From Rubneribacter badeniensis (GTDB taxonomy: Bacteria > Actinomycetota > Coriobacteriia > Coriobacteriales > Eggerthellaceae): 54,089 bases of DNA. Position numbers and translations under genes: made by a program. Position 1 is the first letter of the stretch. Each line of letters starts with the position of its first letter. Below, in pieces: positions 36,449-44,155 of this stretch. The notes below the pieces were generated by a model. The model saw only the letters and a list, made by a program, of their open reading frames with translations. It ran no database searches and had not been told where the DNA came from. The DNA is taken from positions 1 through 54,089 of the forward strand of contig NZ_PPEL01000010.1 of the NCBI RefSeq assembly GCF_002899695.1, given 5' to 3'.

Positions 36449-36958
36449 ATGGCTGCAAAACGACACGAACGAACGCGCGCCCGTCGTGAGGCGCTTCAGG
36501 TGCTGTACACAAGCGAGATAACGGAGGAGTCCCCTGCGGCCATCGCCGAGGGCCCGACCCGTCTGGCTGAAGACGGGCCGCTGCCGGAGTACGCGCTTGC
36601 GCTCGTTCGAGGCGTGGAGGCGCATCGCTGCGCCATCGACGGCCACCTGTCGGCCACGTCGGAGAACTGGTCGCTCGTGCGCATGCCCATCGTCGACCGC
36701 TCCATCCTGCGTCTGGCCACCTACGAGATGATGTACGTGGAGGACGTGCCCACGTCGGTCGCCATCAACGAGGCCGTGGAGCTGGCGAAGGACTTCGGCG
36801 GCGCGGACGACTCGCCGCGGTTCGTGAACGGCGTGCTCGGTCGCATCGCGAGGCGCCTGGAAGAGGGGGCTCCTTCCCCCGCCCTCTTCGCGACTGACGA
36901 GAGCGTGTCCGCTTTGGCGGGCGAGCCGTCGGAGGGAGGGTCTACCCATGGCGCTTGA
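36449..36958 (+). CDS. nusB: transcription antitermination factor NusB
   Basis: 169-residue all-helical RNA-binding factor for rRNA antitermination. The N-terminus RTRARREALQVLYTSEI is the arginine-rich BoxA-binding part; then LVRMPIVDRSILRLATYEM and VAINEAVELAKDFGGADDS, with FVNGVLGRIA, are the family signature. The last 30 residues form a variable tail, and the gene overlaps xseB by 11 bases. In other actinobacteria nusB directly follows efp; here the carboxylase genes lie between. Confidence 0.94.
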   Translation: MAAKRHERTRARREALQVLYTSEITEESPAAIAEGPTRLAEDGPLPEYALALVRGVEAHRCAIDGHLSATSENWSLVRMPIVDRSILRLATYEMMYVEDVPTSVAINEAVELAKDFGGADDSPRFVNGVLGRIARRLEEGAPSPALFATDESVSALAGEPSEGGSTHGA

Positions 36959-37250
36959 GGGGTACGACAGCTTCGAGGCGGTGAAGTCCCGGCTTGACGA
37001 GATCGTCGATGCCGTGGGCGACGACGACCTTCCGCTTGACGACGCGCTCGCCCTGTACGAGGAGGCCGTGGCGCTCGGCCTGCGTGCGAGCGACCTGCTC
37101 GAGGAGGGCATCGAGGCGCGGCAGGAGGCCGAGCGCGCAAGCGCCGACGCGGGCGCAGGCGCGCCCGGCGACGCCGTCGCGGACGGCGTTCAGGCTGCCG
37201 GCGACGCTGCCGATCCGGCTTCCGACGGGCCAGATCCGGCCCGATCCTGA
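36948..37250 (+). CDS. xseB: exodeoxyribonuclease VII small subunit
   Basis: 100-residue protein. Residues 5-60 match XseB (SFEAVKSRLDEIVDAVGDDD, LPLDDALALYEEAVALG), forming the helical pair that binds XseA. The C-terminal 40 residues are an Ala/Asp/Gly-rich disordered extension. GGAGGGAGGG lies just before the ATG inside nusB. The large subunit xseA, normally adjacent, is not in this window, nor are the folD and ispA genes found nearby in Bacillus. Confidence 0.88.
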   Translation: MALEGYDSFEAVKSRLDEIVDAVGDDDLPLDDALALYEEAVALGLRASDLLEEGIEARQEAERASADAGAGAPGDAVADGVQAAGDAADPASDGPDPARS

Positions 37251-37261
37251 AAGGCGCGAGC

Positions 37262-39148
37262 ATGAACGAACGCATTCTCGACATGGTGTCGTCTCCGGCA
37301 GACCTCAAGGTGCTCACGAACGAGGAGCTATCGATCCTCGCCCAAGAGATCCGCGAGGAGATCATCACGGTGGCATCTGAAACGGGCGGGCACGTGGCCT
37401 CGTCGCTGGGCGCGGTGGAGATCATCCTCGCCGCGCATAGCATGCTCGACTGCCCTCACGACAAGCTCGTGTTCGACGTGGGGCACCAGGCGTACGCGCA
37501 CAAGCTGGTCACCGGGCGCCTCGACGAGTTCAAGACCCTGCGCTCCTACGGCGGCCTGTCCGGGTTCACGAAGCCCGACGAGAGCCCCTACGACGTGCAC
37601 CCGTCCGGCCACGCGTCCGACTCGCTGTCCGTGGCGCTCGGCTTGGCGCAGGCGCGCGAGCTGTCCGGCGGCGACGAGAAGATCGTGGCCGTCATCGGCG
37701 ATGCGGCGCTGTCCGGCGGCATGGCGTTCGAGGCGCTCAACCACATGGGCCAGACGCAGACCCCCATGGTCATCATCCTCAACGACAACGAGATGTCCAT
37801 CTCGCGCAACGTCGGGGCGCTTATGAAGCACCTCGGCTACATGCGCGCCTCCACGCAGTACCGCGAGACGCGCGACTTCGTGCAGGAGAAGATGGAGAAG
37901 AGCGGCCCCTTCGGCACCGCGCTTGCCAACTTCGGCCGCAACATGAAAGAATCGCTCAAGCAGTTCATCATCCCGCGCTCGATGATCTTCGAGCAGCTGG
38001 GCATCCTCTGCACCGCGCCCATCGACGGGCACGACATCGGGCTTCTCAGGGAGACGCTTGCGGCCGTGCTCGACACGGACGGCCCCGTGCTCATCCACGT
38101 GGTCACGCGCAAGGGCGCCGGATACGCGCCCGCGGTGGCCGATCCGGAGAAGTTCCACGGCATCGCGCCGTTTCACATCGCCACCGGCGAGGTGAAGAAG
38201 AAGCCCGCGTCCGCACCGACGTACACGAGCGTGTTCGGCAAGGCGCTTGTGGCCGAGGCGCGTCGCGACGAGCGCATCGTGGCCATCACGGCGGCCATGC
38301 GCGGGGGCACCGGGCTCGATGCGTTCTTCGAGGAGTTCCCCGACCGCTTCGTCGATGCGGGCATCGCCGAGGAGCATGCGGTGGGCCTGGCCAGCGGGCT
38401 TGCGTTTGGCGGTAAGAAGCCGGTCGTGGCCATCTATTCGACGTTTCTGCAGCGCGCCATCGACCAGATCGTCATCGACAGCGCGCTGCCGAACCTCGAC
38501 GTGGTGTTCGCCATCGACCGCGCCGGCGTCGTCGGCGAGGACGGCCCCACCCACCACGGCATGTTCGACATCGCCTATATGCGTATGATTCCCCATATGC
38601 GCGTGCTCGCTCCCTCGGACGAGGCCGAGCTTGTGCATGCGCTGCACACGGCCCTCGCCTTGGGCGGGCCGTTCGCCATCCGCTATCCGCGCGGGGCGGC
38701 TGAGGGCGCGCCCGTGCCCGACGAGCCCGAAGTGCTTGAAGAGGGCCGCGCGCGCGTCGTGCGCGACGGCGGCGACGTGGCCGTGCTCGCGTTCGGGCGC
38801 ATGGTGTCCCGCGCACTCGGGGCCGCCGACATCTTGGCGCAGCGCGGTATCGACGCGCGTGTCGTGGACATGCGCTGGGTGAAGCCGCTCGACGCTGAGG
38901 AGATCGCACGCGCCGCCCAGACCAAGCTCGTGGTCACCGTGGAGGGCGGCGTCGTGGCCGGTGGAGCGGGCGAGGGCGTGCTGGGCGAGATGGCTCGCCA
39001 GGGTCTGTGCGCGCCGACGCTCAACTTGGGCATCCAAGATCGGTACGTGCCGCAGGGAAAGGTCGATCTTCTTCTGCGCGATCTGGGCCTCGACGCGGAA
39101 GGCATCGCCTCTTCTGTCGAGAAGCGGTTGGCGCGGCTGGGCGGCTGA
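37262..39148 (+). CDS. dxs: 1-deoxy-D-xylulose-5-phosphate synthase
   Basis: Thiamine-diphosphate enzyme that condenses pyruvate and glyceraldehyde-3-phosphate, the entry step of the MEP isoprenoid pathway; 628 residues, full length. Features are ETGGHVASSLGAVE, FDVGHQAYAHKLVTGR, the ThDP motif GDAALSGGMAFEALN with NDNEMSIS, DGHDIGLL in the middle, and the transketolase-like second half FVDAGIAEEHAVGLASGLA, DRAGVVGEDGPTHHG and the C-terminal domain. Cotranscribed with xseB (11-base gap) and ended by a hairpin at 39173. Confidence 0.96.
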   Translation: MNERILDMVSSPADLKVLTNEELSILAQEIREEIITVASETGGHVASSLGAVEIILAAHSMLDCPHDKLVFDVGHQAYAHKLVTGRLDEFKTLRSYGGLSGFTKPDESPYDVHPSGHASDSLSVALGLAQARELSGGDEKIVAVIGDAALSGGMAFEALNHMGQTQTPMVIILNDNEMSISRNVGALMKHLGYMRASTQYRETRDFVQEKMEKSGPFGTALANFGRNMKESLKQFIIPRSMIFEQLGILCTAPIDGHDIGLLRETLAAVLDTDGPVLIHVVTRKGAGYAPAVADPEKFHGIAPFHIATGEVKKKPASAPTYTSVFGKALVAEARRDERIVAITAAMRGGTGLDAFFEEFPDRFVDAGIAEEHAVGLASGLAFGGKKPVVAIYSTFLQRAIDQIVIDSALPNLDVVFAIDRAGVVGEDGPTHHGMFDIAYMRMIPHMRVLAPSDEAELVHALHTALALGGPFAIRYPRGAAEGAPVPDEPEVLEEGRARVVRDGGDVAVLAFGRMVSRALGAADILAQRGIDARVVDMRWVKPLDAEEIARAAQTKLVVTVEGGVVAGGAGEGVLGEMARQGLCAPTLNLGIQDRYVPQGKVDLLLRDLGLDAEGIASSVEKRLARLGG

Positions 39149-39172
39149 GGGAGGGGCGCGGCGAAAGCGCTT

Positions 39173-39209
39173 GCGGACGATGCCGTCCGAGGCATCGCCT
39201 CCGCGTTTT
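39173..39209 (+). terminator. probable terminator after dxs
   Basis: An imperfect stem GCGGACGATGCC (39173-39184) with GGCATCGCCTCCGC (39191-39204), then GTTTTG. It lies 25 bases after the dxs stop. Confidence 0.55.
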
Positions 39210-39227
39210 GCGCTTCTCACCTCGGAT

Positions 39228-39267
39228 TTTACATGAACTTGATCTTCACTTTACAAAGTTCTGACAG
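39228..39267 (-). promoter_or_regulatory. Pho-box array before pit, minus orientation
   Basis: Four seven-base repeats at exact 11-base steps. On the plus strand they are TTTACAT (39228), TTGATCT (39239), TTTACAA (39250) and CTGACAG (39261). Read on the minus strand they are CTGTCAG, TTGTAAA, AGATCAA and ATGTAAA, the same vocabulary as the pstS array. They end 57 bases before the pit start. The reversed orientation could mean repression of the low-affinity transporter (inference). Confidence 0.65.
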
Positions 39268-39323
39268 CATGTCTCTATCATTGCTCCGAGCGTTTTATTC
39301 TTGAAGTCCGAAAGGGGACGGGA

Positions 39324-40376
39324 GTGGGATACGATCTTGCGGCGTTCGCGACGGCCTTCGTCAGCGATCCCGTGCTCGCGGTCATCGTGGTGCTGACGTT
39401 GGGCGCCACTATCGTCAACGGCGCCACCGATGCCCCGAACGCCATCGCGACGGTGGTGGGCACGAAGGCCATGCGCCCCGGCCCCGCCATCGCCATGGCG
39501 GCGGTGTGCAACTTCGTGGGCCTGGCGGGCATCACGATGGTGTCGTCTGCCGTGGCGCTCACCATCTTCAAAATGGTCGACTTCGGCGGCAACAACCATG
39601 CGGCGCTCGTGGCGCTTGCCGCGGCCATGGTGGCCATCATCATGTGGGGGGTTGTCGCATGGTACTTCGGCATCCCCACATCGCAAAGCCATTCGCTCAT
39701 CGCAGGCATCACGGGTGCGGCCATCGCGCTGCAGGGCGGTCTTGCCGGCGTGAACGGCGCCGAGTGGATGAAGGTGCTCTACGGCCTGGTTGTCTCCACC
39801 TTTCTGGGATTCGGAACGGGATGGCTGTTCACGCGTCTCATCCGCGTGTTCTGTTGGCGTGCGCAGCGTTCGCGCGCCAACGCGTTTTTCAAGTGGGCGC
39901 AGATCATCTCGGGTGCGGGCGTCGCCGTGCTGCATGGAGCGCAGGACGGGCAGAAGTTTTTGTCCCTGTGCATGCTCGGCATCATGATCGCCATGTCGGG
40001 CACGGTGGACGGCAACGTGACGTTTCCATTTTGGCTCATCTTGCTTGTGTCGGCGGTCATGTCGCTTGGCACTGCGTTGGGAGGCAAGAAGATCATCAAA
40101 TCGGTGGGCATGAACATGGTGAAGATGGAGCAGTACCAGGGTTTCGCCGCGTGCTTGTCGGCGTGCTTCTGCATCGGACTCGCCACGTTCACCGGCATGC
40201 CCGTGTCCACCACGCACACCAAGACCACCGCCATCATGGGCGTCGGCGCCGAGAAGAGCATCCGCAACGTGAAGTGGGGTCTTGCCGGTCGCATGGTGCT
40301 CACCTGGGTGCTCACCTTCCCCGGCTGCGGTTTGCTGGCGTTCGTGTTCACGCACCTGTTCCTCATGTGGTTCTAG
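39324..40376 (+). CDS. pit: inorganic phosphate transporter, PiT family
   Basis: 350-residue membrane protein with about ten hydrophobic segments; low-affinity metal-phosphate/H+ or Na+ symport. The N-terminal family motif is GATDAPNAIATVVGTKAM and the C-terminal mirror is ISGAGVAVLHGAQDGQKFLSL. The middle has IPTSQSHSLIAGITGAAIALQ and, later, MPVSTTHTKTTAIMGVG, the duplicated PiT signature. The GTG start at 39324 has AAAGGGGACGGGA upstream. No accessory PhoU-like partner is adjacent. Pho-box repeats directly upstream link it to the pst regulon. Confidence 0.92.
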   Translation: MGYDLAAFATAFVSDPVLAVIVVLTLGATIVNGATDAPNAIATVVGTKAMRPGPAIAMAAVCNFVGLAGITMVSSAVALTIFKMVDFGGNNHAALVALAAAMVAIIMWGVVAWYFGIPTSQSHSLIAGITGAAIALQGGLAGVNGAEWMKVLYGLVVSTFLGFGTGWLFTRLIRVFCWRAQRSRANAFFKWAQIISGAGVAVLHGAQDGQKFLSLCMLGIMIAMSGTVDGNVTFPFWLILLVSAVMSLGTALGGKKIIKSVGMNMVKMEQYQGFAACLSACFCIGLATFTGMPVSTTHTKTTAIMGVGAEKSIRNVKWGLAGRMVLTWVLTFPGCGLLAFVFTHLFLMWF

Positions 40377-40556
40377 CCTCGGTTTCGCGGAGGGTGCGGT
40401 TGGGGCTGGGCAAATGCGGTAGGCGTTTCCCATCCGTTGCCGCACGGCAATGTTCTCTGCCGTAGTGCTGAAGTGGTTCGGTTGCTTTGGCGAACCCCCT
40501 TGGGGCTTTTTGGCCCGCAGGTGCGCATCGGAATCCATATCGGTCGAGATGCCTGT

Positions 40557-40592
40557 GAAAAGCCCCCTCTCATCTGCGATGAAAGGGGGCTG
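40557..40592 (-). terminator. terminator of the YegP-like gene
   Basis: On the minus strand AGCCCCCTTTCATC-GCA-GATGAGAGGGGGCT is followed by TTTTC. It lies 31 bases past the stop of the minus-strand gene at 40623. A weaker stem CCCC-CTT-GGGG followed by CTTTTT (40495-40511) may end the plus-strand pit transcript, and a GCACGGCA/TGCCGT hairpin lies at 40442-40463. Confidence 0.7.
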
Positions 40593-40622
40593 CTTCAATT
40601 TCGGCCTCGTATGTGAAAGAGG

Positions 40623-40796
40623 CTAATCCTCTTCCACGACCTCGGCATCGGGGGCGTTCTTCTTCACGCTTTCAATGCCCTTTTTGCACGAGTCTTTCGA
40701 CTTGTACACCTGCGATGTGGCGATGATCTCGCCGTTGTCGGCCTTCAGCACGAAGTGGCATCCGGCATCCGTGGACTTGATCACGAACTTTCCCAT
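40623..40796 (-). CDS. DUF1508 (YegP-like) small protein
   Basis: 57-residue protein on the minus strand. It begins MGKFVIKSTDAGCHFVLKAD and continues through NGEIIATSQVYKSKDSC and KKGIESVKKNAPDAEVVEED. F-x-L-K-A-x-NG-x-x-I-x-x-S-x-x-Y is the DUF1508/YegP signature; the usual protein carries one or two such repeats and this one has a single copy. AAAGGTG lies seven bases before the ATG, and a terminator follows at 40557-40592. The function of the family is unknown. It stands alone between pit and the GNAT gene. Confidence 0.88.
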   Translation of the reverse strand: MGKFVIKSTDAGCHFVLKADNGEIIATSQVYKSKDSCKKGIESVKKNAPDAEVVEED

Positions 40797-41147
40797 GTGA
40801 CTGCACCTTTCTCGACCGTTGAGCGGACGTGTCGATCATACACCGCTCACCGAGTGCGTTTCGGCTGACTCAGGTGATTAAACCTCAGGTTGGAGATACC
40901 CTCTTTTTTGTTCGGGACGTGCGCGTTTGCGTTTTCGAGGGAACGAGAATCACCGCTGTGGAGGGTTTTGGGCGCAGCTGAACCGCTCAATTGGTTGGCG
41001 CGTTTCCGTTGCAGCGGCCTTTCTCCTGGTCGCGGAGAAAGGCATAGCAGTTTGCGAATTGAAATCGCTCTGCAACGGCGGCGGTTTTCGCGGTTTTCGG
41101 CGGGCGCGCACGGCAGACGGGGGATTTCCGTGCGGTGGCGAAGGGGC
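40797..41147. other. intergenic region without a visible gene
   Basis: 350 bases between two minus-strand genes. Only Arg/Gly-rich chance frames are seen. The AT-richer part near 40855-40920 may hold the YegP gene promoter. No repeat or terminator was recognised. Confidence 0.4.
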
Positions 41148-41672
41148 CTACGGCGCCAACGGCTCGATCCGCTTCTCCATGATGTAGTCGTCCATGATAA
41201 ATCCGTTGCCGATGTCGGTCTCCACGGCGTCGATCGTGCGGAATCCGGTGCCCAGGTAAGCTCGGATGCCCAGTTCGTTGCCTTTGTTCACGGTGAGGTA
41301 CATCGCTTCGAGGTTGCGCTCGCGGCACAGGCCCTCGTAGAAGCGGACAGTCTCCTTGGCGAAACCGCGACCGCGCTCTTCGGCCAGCAGGTAGATCTTC
41401 GATATGAAGAAGCGGTTCGTCTGCACCTCGACGTGGCCGCCTGTGTAGCCGACGATGCGCCCGTCGTCTTCGGCTTGCAGAAACCAGTACTCGTAGGCGT
41501 GTTCGGCCATATCCCGTTCGATGGCCGCGAGGCTTTGGAACCGCTCGACCATGTAGTCGGTCTGGGCTTCTCCGATGAGGGCGGGCCAGTACTCGTGCCA
41601 GATCTCGTCGGCGAGCGCGGCGAGGCGCGCGCGGTCGTCGGGGGTTTCCACCGGGGTGAATGCGGTCGTCAT
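41148..41672 (-). CDS. GNAT family N-acetyltransferase
   Basis: 174-residue acetyltransferase. The acetyl-CoA binding motif A is KIYLLAEERGRGFAKETVRF (about 112-131, Q/R-x-x-G-x-G/A form), preceded by GRIVGYTGGHVEVQ and followed by LEAMYLTVNKGNELGIRAYLGTGF, a typical late strand and helix. The N-terminus DEIWHEYWPALIGEAQTDYMV resembles the GNAT group found as stand-alone enzymes in gut Actinobacteria and Firmicutes. The substrate is unknown. It is divergent from amtB, with the GlnR-like site between them. Confidence 0.88.
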   Translation of the reverse strand: MTTAFTPVETPDDRARLAALADEIWHEYWPALIGEAQTDYMVERFQSLAAIERDMAEHAYEYWFLQAEDDGRIVGYTGGHVEVQTNRFFISKIYLLAEERGRGFAKETVRFYEGLCRERNLEAMYLTVNKGNELGIRAYLGTGFRTIDAVETDIGNGFIMDDYIMEKRIEPLAP

Positions 41673-41703
41673 GATGCTGCCTTCCCGTCGTGTTTGGCTG
41701 CGT

Positions 41704-41741
41704 GTTTCCGTATTGTAACGCGTGCGTTTCCAGTTCGTTGC
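41704..41741 (-). promoter_or_regulatory. GlnR-like operator between the GNAT gene and amtB
   Basis: Four five-base half-sites at exact 11-base steps. Read on the minus strand they are GCAAC (41741-41737), GAAAC (41730-41726), GTTAC (41719-41715) and GAAAC (41708-41704), each separated by six bases. This is the a1-b1-a2-b2 layout of actinobacterial GlnR boxes (GTnAC-n6-GAAAC, twice). It lies 110-147 bases before amtB. No glnR gene is in the window. Confidence 0.55.
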
Positions 41742-41850
41742 GAGCGTTTTCCAAGCGCGTTAATTCCGGCGCATCGCGCACCGCATCGCCTCGAATGCTG
41801 GCATGATCGAATCCGTCACGGAAGCACTGCGAGAGAAGGAGGCAGAAGGC

Positions 41851-43125
41851 ATGTTCGATACAGGCACGACGGGCTTCATGCTGGTGTGCGCGGCGCTCGT
41901 CTTCGTGATGACGCCAGGGCTGGCGTTTTTCTACGGAGGCTTGAGCCGGCGCAAGAACGTGGTCAACACGATGGCCATGGTGTTCGCGTCCATCGGCATC
42001 GTGGGCGTCACGTGGACGGTGTGCGGATGGTCGTTCGCGTACGGAGGGGACGGCTCGAGCCCCTTCTTCGGCGGGTTCGACCAGCTCGGGCTCCTCGGCA
42101 GCGCGCAGGGAATATTCGGCGAGGCTGCGGGCGAAACCGTCGACGCGACGTACCCCGGAATCGTGGACGTGGCGTTTCAGATGGCGTTCTGCATGATCAC
42201 GACGGCCATCGTCACGGGCGCGGTGGCCGGGCGCGTGAAGTTCGGCGCGGTGTGCGCGTTTCTGGCGGCGTGGACCGTGCTCGTGTACCCGCCGCTCGCG
42301 CACATGGTGTGGGGAGGCGAGGGAAGCCTGATAGGCGATGTGATCGGCGCGCTCGACTTCGCGGGAGGCGACGTCGTGCACATCTCGTCCGGCCTCACGG
42401 GCCTCGTGCTGTGCTTGCTTGCGGGCAGGCGGAAGGGTTTCGGCGTGATGAGCTACCGTCCCCACAACGTGCCGTTCGTGGCGTTGGGCGCGGCCATTCT
42501 GTGGTTCGGATGGTTCGGGTTCAACGCGGGCTCGGCGTTCGCTGCAGACGGGGTGGCCGCCCTCGCGCTCGTCAACACCGCGGTGGCGTCCGGCGCGGGG
42601 CTCGCGTCGTGGATGCTCGTGGAGCGCGTGCGCGCGGGGAAGCCCACGCTCGTGGGCGCGGCGACCGGGCTGGTGGCGGGGCTTGTCGCCATCACGCCGG
42701 CTGCCGGGTTCGTGGAGCCGTGGGCGGCAGTGGTCATGGGGCTGGTCGTGTCACCGGTGTGCTATCTTTCGATTTCGGCGCTCAAGAGGCGGCTCGGCTA
42801 CGACGACGCGCTCGACGCGTTCGGCTGCCACGCTGTCGGCGGCGTGACGGGCGGTCTTCTGACCGGCCTGTTCTGTGTGCCGGAGCTTTCATGGACCGAT
42901 GCGGGCGGGCTCTTCTACACGGGCGACCCTTCGCTTCTGGCAAGCCAGGCCGTGGGGATTCTGGTCACCGTCGCGTTCGTGGGCGTCGCCGACATCGTGC
43001 TCGCCTTCGTTGTGAAGGCGGCGTTCAAGGGCAGTTTGCGCGTGAGCGATCAGGAGGAGGCCCAGGGGCTCGACGTGGCGGCGCATGGCGAGAGCGCGTA
43101 TCCGGCTTATGTGGGGCTTGACTAG
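41851..43125 (+). CDS. amtB: ammonium transporter
   Basis: Trimeric ammonium channel of the Amt family; 424 residues with 11 hydrophobic segments. Features are LAFFYGGLSRRKNVVNTMAM after the first helix, the Asp/His pore region GGDVVHISSGLTGLV, WFGWFGFNAGSAFAADG and the second pore His in FGCHAVGGVTGGLLTGLF. The ATG at 41851 is chosen because AAGGAGG (41836-41842) lies eight bases upstream; an in-frame ATG at 41803 lacks one and would add 16 charged residues. It precedes glnK by 12 bases, the standard pairing in which GlnK blocks AmtB. Confidence 0.95.
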   Translation: MFDTGTTGFMLVCAALVFVMTPGLAFFYGGLSRRKNVVNTMAMVFASIGIVGVTWTVCGWSFAYGGDGSSPFFGGFDQLGLLGSAQGIFGEAAGETVDATYPGIVDVAFQMAFCMITTAIVTGAVAGRVKFGAVCAFLAAWTVLVYPPLAHMVWGGEGSLIGDVIGALDFAGGDVVHISSGLTGLVLCLLAGRRKGFGVMSYRPHNVPFVALGAAILWFGWFGFNAGSAFAADGVAALALVNTAVASGAGLASWMLVERVRAGKPTLVGAATGLVAGLVAITPAAGFVEPWAAVVMGLVVSPVCYLSISALKRRLGYDDALDAFGCHAVGGVTGGLLTGLFCVPELSWTDAGGLFYTGDPSLLASQAVGILVTVAFVGVADIVLAFVVKAAFKGSLRVSDQEEAQGLDVAAHGESAYPAYVGLD

Positions 43126-43137
43126 AAAGGTGCGAAT

Positions 43138-43476
43138 ATGAAGAGGATCACGGCCATTGTGCGGCCCGAGAAGCTTGAGCCGGTCAAGGAGGCGCTGTTC
43201 GCTGCGCGGGTGTCGGGCATGACCGTCTCCCAGGTGCAGGGGTGCGGCAACCAGCACGGCTGGAAGGAGTTCTACCGGGGAACTGAAGTGCTGCTGAACA
43301 TGATTCCCAAGGTGAAATTCGAGCTCGTGGTGGACGACGGGGAGGTGGACGGCCTGGTGGCGCTCATTGCCGACACGGCCCGCACCGGCGAGGTGGGAGA
43401 CGGCAAGATATTCGTCTCCCCGGTGGAGGGCGTCGTGCGCGTCCGCACGGGCGAGACGGGGCCGGCTGCCGTGTAG
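43138..43476 (+). CDS. glnK: PII nitrogen regulatory protein GlnK lacking Tyr51
   Basis: 112-residue PII signal protein that senses ATP/ADP and 2-oxoglutarate and gates AmtB. It matches canonical PII without gaps: MKRITAIVRPEKLEPVKEAL, GMTVSQVQGCGNQHGWKEFY and IPKVKFELVV, then GDGKIFVSPVEGVVRVRTGE. Tyr46 is present but position 51, the Tyr that is uridylylated or adenylylated in other PII proteins, is Val (YRGTEV). Covalent control through Tyr51 is therefore excluded, leaving ligand binding alone. No glnD-like gene follows. Confidence 0.95.
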   Translation: MKRITAIVRPEKLEPVKEALFAARVSGMTVSQVQGCGNQHGWKEFYRGTEVLLNMIPKVKFELVVDDGEVDGLVALIADTARTGEVGDGKIFVSPVEGVVRVRTGETGPAAV

Positions 43477-43514
43477 CCGCCTTGCCGTGTGCTCTGCGCA
43501 AGGTGCGTTGCGCT

Positions 43515-43552
43515 GCGGATCGCGATCGGGGCGCGCTTCGATCGCGATCCGC
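43515..43552. terminator. 14-base perfect inverted repeat after glnK
   Basis: GCGGATCGCGATCG (43515-43528) with its complement at 43539-43552 and a 10-base loop, preceded by a smaller hairpin GCGCAA-GGTGCG-TTGCGC (43496-43513). There is no T-run, so termination would be inefficient or Rho-assisted. Confidence 0.5.
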
Positions 43553-43643
43553 GCTTGCAGGGAGCGTTCGGGTGGATTTGTGGACGTTCGCCGCAGAAGG
43601 CATGCTCGAGAGCGTCGTGTGCGTCCTCTTTTTGCTAATGATA

Positions 43644-43649
43644 TATAAT
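43644..43649 (+). promoter_or_regulatory. -10 element before the Fur-family gene
   Basis: TATAAT inside an AT-rich stretch (43634-43664, TAATGATATATAATCCTATTTAATG in segments). Transcription would begin near 43656, leaving about 40 nt before the chosen ATG. The AT-rich stretch may also hold an autoregulatory Fur/PerR site, but no clean palindrome is seen. Confidence 0.5.
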
Positions 43650-43696
43650 CCTATTTAATGTATCCTCTGGCTAGCAACGCACGTGACGGGGTCATT

Positions 43697-44155
43697 ATGG
43701 TTACGACGACTGCGGACAAGCATGATCGCGCGACAACGCGCAACACCATCCAGCGAGCGCTCGTCCTCGAGGCGGTGAGGACGTTGCGCGACCATCCCAC
43801 TTCGGCCGATGTGTACGAGGCGGTGCGCGAGCATCATCCGAGCATATCGCGCGCGACGGTGTATCGGAATCTCGGCGTGCTGGCGAGCCGCGGAGAGGTG
43901 ACCCGCGTCGAGGTGCCGAACGGCGCGGACCGCTACGACTTCCGCACGACCCCCCATTGCCATGCCCTCTGTCGCACGTGCGGCGGCGTGTTCGATATCG
44001 AGATGCCGCAGGTGGACATGGCGTCGCAGGTGACCGATGCGCACGGTTTCTCCATCGAACGCTGCGAGATTGTCTTCGAGGGCGTTTGCGCGCAGTGCCA
44101 AAGCCGCGGCGAGGCGCATGTCGAAAAGGATTGCGGCTCGTGCCATAGCGCCTGA
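43697..44155 (+). CDS. Fur family regulator, PerR-like
   Basis: 152-residue metal-dependent repressor. The winged helix (about 10-75) includes HPTSADVYEAVREHHPSIS and RATVYRNLGVLAS. The metal region has structural-zinc pairs C92/C95 and C131/C134, and candidate regulatory ligands D81, H87, H89 and D100. Asp rather than Glu at D100 (GGVFDIEMP) is typical of peroxide-sensing PerR. The ATG at 43697 is preferred over one at 43658, which would lie at the expected transcription start. A PerR function would fit an anaerobe with rubrerythrin; the Fur alternative is not excluded. Confidence 0.88.
   Translation: MVTTTADKHDRATTRNTIQRALVLEAVRTLRDHPTSADVYEAVREHHPSISRATVYRNLGVLASRGEVTRVEVPNGADRYDFRTTPHCHALCRTCGGVFDIEMPQVDMASQVTDAHGFSIERCEIVFEGVCAQCQSRGEAHVEKDCGSCHSA

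Noticed and set aside
37328-39220. 630-codon open frame on the minus strand opposite dxs
   Set aside because: Mirror frame of a well-supported gene in GC-rich DNA; His/Arg/Ala-rich with no domain.
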